In this document: positions 22,345 through 24,038 of the stretch, one piece after another
Layout: the number at the start of each line of letters is the position of its first letter
Position numbering within the stretch: the stretch's first letter is position 1
Assembly (NCBI GenBank): GCA_050257395.1
Contig: JBLMWU010000127.1
Span: forward strand, 1-24,038
Source of the DNA: JAIRTY01 sp050257395
GTDB lineage: Bacteria; Actinomycetota; Actinomycetes; Streptosporangiales; Streptosporangiaceae
Length of the DNA: 24,038 bases
Reading direction: 5' to 3'
Position numbers and translations under genes: made by a program
The notes under the pieces: generated by a model
Told to the model about the DNA's origin: nothing
Database searches by the model: none
The model's input: the letters and a program-made list of their open reading frames with translations, nothing else

Positions 22345-23226
22345 CTACTTGAGCAGGCGGGACAGGCGGCGGTCGGCCAGCGGCTTGCCGCCGGTCTGGC
22401 AGGTGGGGCAGTACTGCAGCGCGCTGTCGGCGAACGACACCTCGCGCACGGTGTCACCGCACACCGGGCAGGGCTGGCCGGCCCGCCCGTGCACCCGCAG
22501 GCCGGTCTTTTTCTCGGCCTTGAGCTCGCTGGCGGCAAGCCCGGCCGACCTGGCGACCGCCTCGTTCAGCGTCCCGATCATCGCCTCGTAGAGGCCGCTC
22601 ACCTCGTCGGGGGTGAGGCTGGAGGCGAGCTTGAACGGGGACATCTTCGCCGCGTGCAGCACCTCGTCGGAGTACGCGTTGCCGATGCCGGCGATGATCT
22701 TCTGGTCCCGCAGCACGCCCTTGATCTGGGTGCGCCGGCCCGCGAGCAGCCCGGCCAGCGCCCCGGCGGTGAACGAGGGGGCCAGCGGGTCCGGGCCCAG
22801 GCTGGCGATGCCCGGCACCTCGGCCGGGTCACCGGCCAGATACACCGCGAGCCGTTTACGGGTGCCCGCCTCGGTCAGATCGAATCCCGTGCCGTCAGTG
22901 AACCGGAGCCGGAAGGCGAGTGGCCCCTTGCCCGGCCGGGGCGGCTGCGCGGGCAGATCCTCCCGCCAGCGCAGCCAGCCGGCCCGCGCCAGGTGGGTGA
23001 TGAAGTGGAGCGGGGCACCCTCCCCGGCGGGCGGCACGGTCACCAGGTCCAGGAACTTGCCGTGCCGCGCCACCGCGCTGACCTGGCGGCCGCGCAGCTC
23101 CGCCGGGTCCGGCCGGTACGTCTTGAGCACCGAGATGGCGGCGCTGTCCGCCCGGTCGATGACCTTGCCGGCCGCGTGCTCGCGCAGGAACACGGCGAGC
23201 GATTCCACCTCGGGAAGTTCCGGCAC
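22345..23226 (-). CDS. Fpg/Nei family DNA glycosylase (AP lyase)
   Basis: 293 residues from GTG 23226, giving the mandatory N-terminus PELPEVES after removal of Met, with Pro2 as the Schiff-base nucleophile and Glu3. The conserved Lys is in SAVARHGKFLDL. The helix-two-turn-helix segment is RRTQIKGVLRDQKIIAGIGNAYSDEVLHAAKMSP, containing the DNA-binding Asn of GIGNAYSDE. The zinc finger is CPVCGDTVREVSFADSALQYCPTC (C-x2-C-x16-C-x2-C), ending GGKPLADRRLSRLLK as in many actinobacterial members. It removes oxidised bases by base excision. Which lesion it prefers, Fpg-like 8-oxoguanine or Nei-like pyrimidines, cannot be read here. It is divergent from the universal stress protein gene. Confidence 0.94.
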   Translation of the reverse strand: MPELPEVESLAVFLREHAAGKVIDRADSAAISVLKTYRPDPAELRGRQVSAVARHGKFLDLVTVPPAGEGAPLHFITHLARAGWLRWREDLPAQPPRPGKGPLAFRLRFTDGTGFDLTEAGTRKRLAVYLAGDPAEVPGIASLGPDPLAPSFTAGALAGLLAGRRTQIKGVLRDQKIIAGIGNAYSDEVLHAAKMSPFKLASSLTPDEVSGLYEAMIGTLNEAVARSAGLAASELKAEKKTGLRVHGRAGQPCPVCGDTVREVSFADSALQYCPTCQTGGKPLADRRLSRLLK

Positions 23227-23427
23227 AAGTTCGATTGTGCCCTGTCCGGGCGGCTGCTCCCACCGTTGGCCGGCCGGGGTGCGGCGATCCGCTTGGCAGC
23301 GCGTGGGCAGTAGGGCAAAGTGCGGGTACTGCTGCGTGCTGGCTGGCTCAGTTGCTTAACACAAACTAACGTAGATTGCGGGAACCTCTCCGGGAGCGGA
23401 CGATGGATCTCACAGGGACGTGAACCG
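23227..23427. other. Divergent promoter region between fpg-like and usp genes
   Basis: 201 bp that should contain promoters in both directions. The stretch 23349-23380 is AT-rich and includes TTGCTT (23352-23357) and TAGATT (23372-23377) on the plus strand. The 14-base gap between them is too short for a standard promoter, so TAGATT alone is suggested as a -10. Confidence 0.35.
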
Positions 23428-23946
23428 ATGGACCAGGCAGACCCCTACCCCCCGCCGGGACAGCCTGACCGACCGGCTCGGCCCGCCCGCGACGAGGACC
23501 CGCAGCGGCACCAGGAGCCGGCCGGCGCGCTGGATCATCCGGTCGTGGCCGGCTATGACGGCTCGGCGTCGAGCCGCCACGCGCTCGCCTATGCCGCCGG
23601 GATGGCGCGGCGGCTCGCCCGGCCCCTGCTCGTCGTCTACGTCACCCAGCCAGGGATCTTCTGCGAGCCGATGACCGGCCAGGTCATCGGCGCGACCCGG
23701 GACCGCGAGGAGACCGAGCGGTGGCTGCTCGCCGAGCTGGACGACGTGTGCGACCGGACCGGCATCGACGTCCGGGTGGTGACCCGGCGCGGCAGCCCGG
23801 CCCGCGAACTCGCCGCCGCCGCCGATGAGTCCAGCGCCGACGCCCTGGTCATCGGGGCACCAGGCCATTTCTGGCATCACGTCGCCGGGTCGGTGCCCGG
23901 CTGGCTCGCCCGGCACGCCCACTGCCCCGTAATCGTCGTGCCGTAA
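23428..23946 (+). CDS. Universal stress protein (UspA domain) with a short ATP loop
   Basis: 172 residues from ATG 23428, with GGGA 9 bases upstream. A disordered Pro/Arg-rich arm of about 35 residues precedes a single Usp domain: HPVVAGYDGSASSRHALAYA, PLLVVYVTQPG, DRTGIDVRVVTRRGSPARELA and ALVIGAPGHFWHHVAGSVPGWLARHAHCPVIVVP. The conserved Asp of GYDGS is present. The ATP-binding signature is normally G-x2-G-x9-G(S/T); here it is GAPG, seven residues and GS (Gly143, Gly146, Gly154-Ser155), two residues short and holding two adjacent His. The arm and domain fit Usp proteins of actinomycetes. Role in stress response or dormancy is a family inference. Confidence 0.9.
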   Translation: MDQADPYPPPGQPDRPARPARDEDPQRHQEPAGALDHPVVAGYDGSASSRHALAYAAGMARRLARPLLVVYVTQPGIFCEPMTGQVIGATRDREETERWLLAELDDVCDRTGIDVRVVTRRGSPARELAAAADESSADALVIGAPGHFWHHVAGSVPGWLARHAHCPVIVVP

Positions 23947-23982
23947 TTTCGGGCCCTCGCTCGCCTCCGGGCCGCTCGAGCC

Positions 23983-24038
23983 CGCCGTCTTCCCTCCTCG
24001 CTCCTCGCTGCGCTCGTCGCTCGTCAGTCCAGACGGCG
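23983..24038. repeat. GC-rich inverted repeat at the window edge
   Basis: CGCCGTCT (23983-23990) pairs with AGACGGCG (24031-24038), the last bases of the window. The 40 bases between are built from CTCGCT/CTCGTC-like units. It starts 36 bases after the usp stop codon and may act as its terminator or be a repetitive extragenic element; the right side could extend beyond the window. Confidence 0.5.

Noticed and set aside
22302..22538. N-terminal extension of the FAD oxidase frame
   Set aside because: It overlaps the Fpg/Nei gene in another frame and encodes Cys/Arg/Pro-rich nonsense; ATG 22301 gives the normal family N-terminus.
1..24038. Mobile elements, CRISPR arrays, toxin-antitoxin or defence genes
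   Set aside because: No transposase, integrase, Cas, nuclease or toxin-like frame and no regularly spaced repeats were found; composition is even across the window.

Overview
The window is uniformly GC-rich (roughly 70% or more) with GTG/TTG starts, SpoIIAA/RsbW-type regulators, a bacterial proteasome activator (Bpa) and several membrane or secreted proteins with Pro/Ala-rich disordered ends. This points to a chromosomal segment of a high-GC, proteasome-bearing actinomycete, perhaps a Streptosporangiales-like lineage (inference; no rRNA or other taxonomic marker is present). I see no tRNA, rRNA, CRISPR array, transposase, integrase or phage gene.

Layout. 1-227: 3' end of a RidA-family gene. 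533-1165: a small secreted protein ending in five histidines, behind a hairpin-rich leader. 1288-3216 (minus): a MinD/ParA-type ATPase with a disordered N-terminus of about 380 residues; a 15-bp hairpin separates it from the convergent secreted gene. 3350-4943 (plus): an NADPH:quinone oxidoreductase and Bpa. 4968-9071 (all minus): in transcription order an RsbW-like ATPase, an arginine-deiminase-like protein with altered active-site residues, a STAS anti-anti-sigma protein, a family 2 glycosyltransferase and prephenate dehydratase. 9339-13987 (plus): two tandem paralogous polytopic membrane proteins, possibly GT-C-type glycosyltransferases. 13992-16507: a MarR regulator divergent from a Wzm/TagG-Wzt/TagH polysaccharide ABC exporter, with two 17-bp operator-like palindromes between them. 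16574-23226 (minus): in transcription order an Fpg/Nei DNA glycosylase, an FAD-linked oxidase, a secreted GH25 muramidase with Ig-like and ricin-lectin modules, and a PAS-GAF-PAS histidine kinase. 23428-23946 (plus): a universal stress protein, followed at the window edge by a GC-rich inverted repeat.

How the genes may work together. Two themes stand out. The first is cell surface biology: the paired membrane proteins, the polysaccharide exporter, the muramidase and possibly the sensor kinase. The second is a partner-switching pair (RsbW-like kinase and STAS antagonist) that brackets an arginine-deiminase homologue. That homologue keeps the nucleophilic Cys but has lost the catalytic His, the guanidinium-binding Glu and a substrate-binding Arg. 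No sigma factor and no response regulator lie in the window, so the regulators' partners are elsewhere. The rest is housekeeping: phenylalanine synthesis, DNA repair, proteasome activation and redox enzymes.
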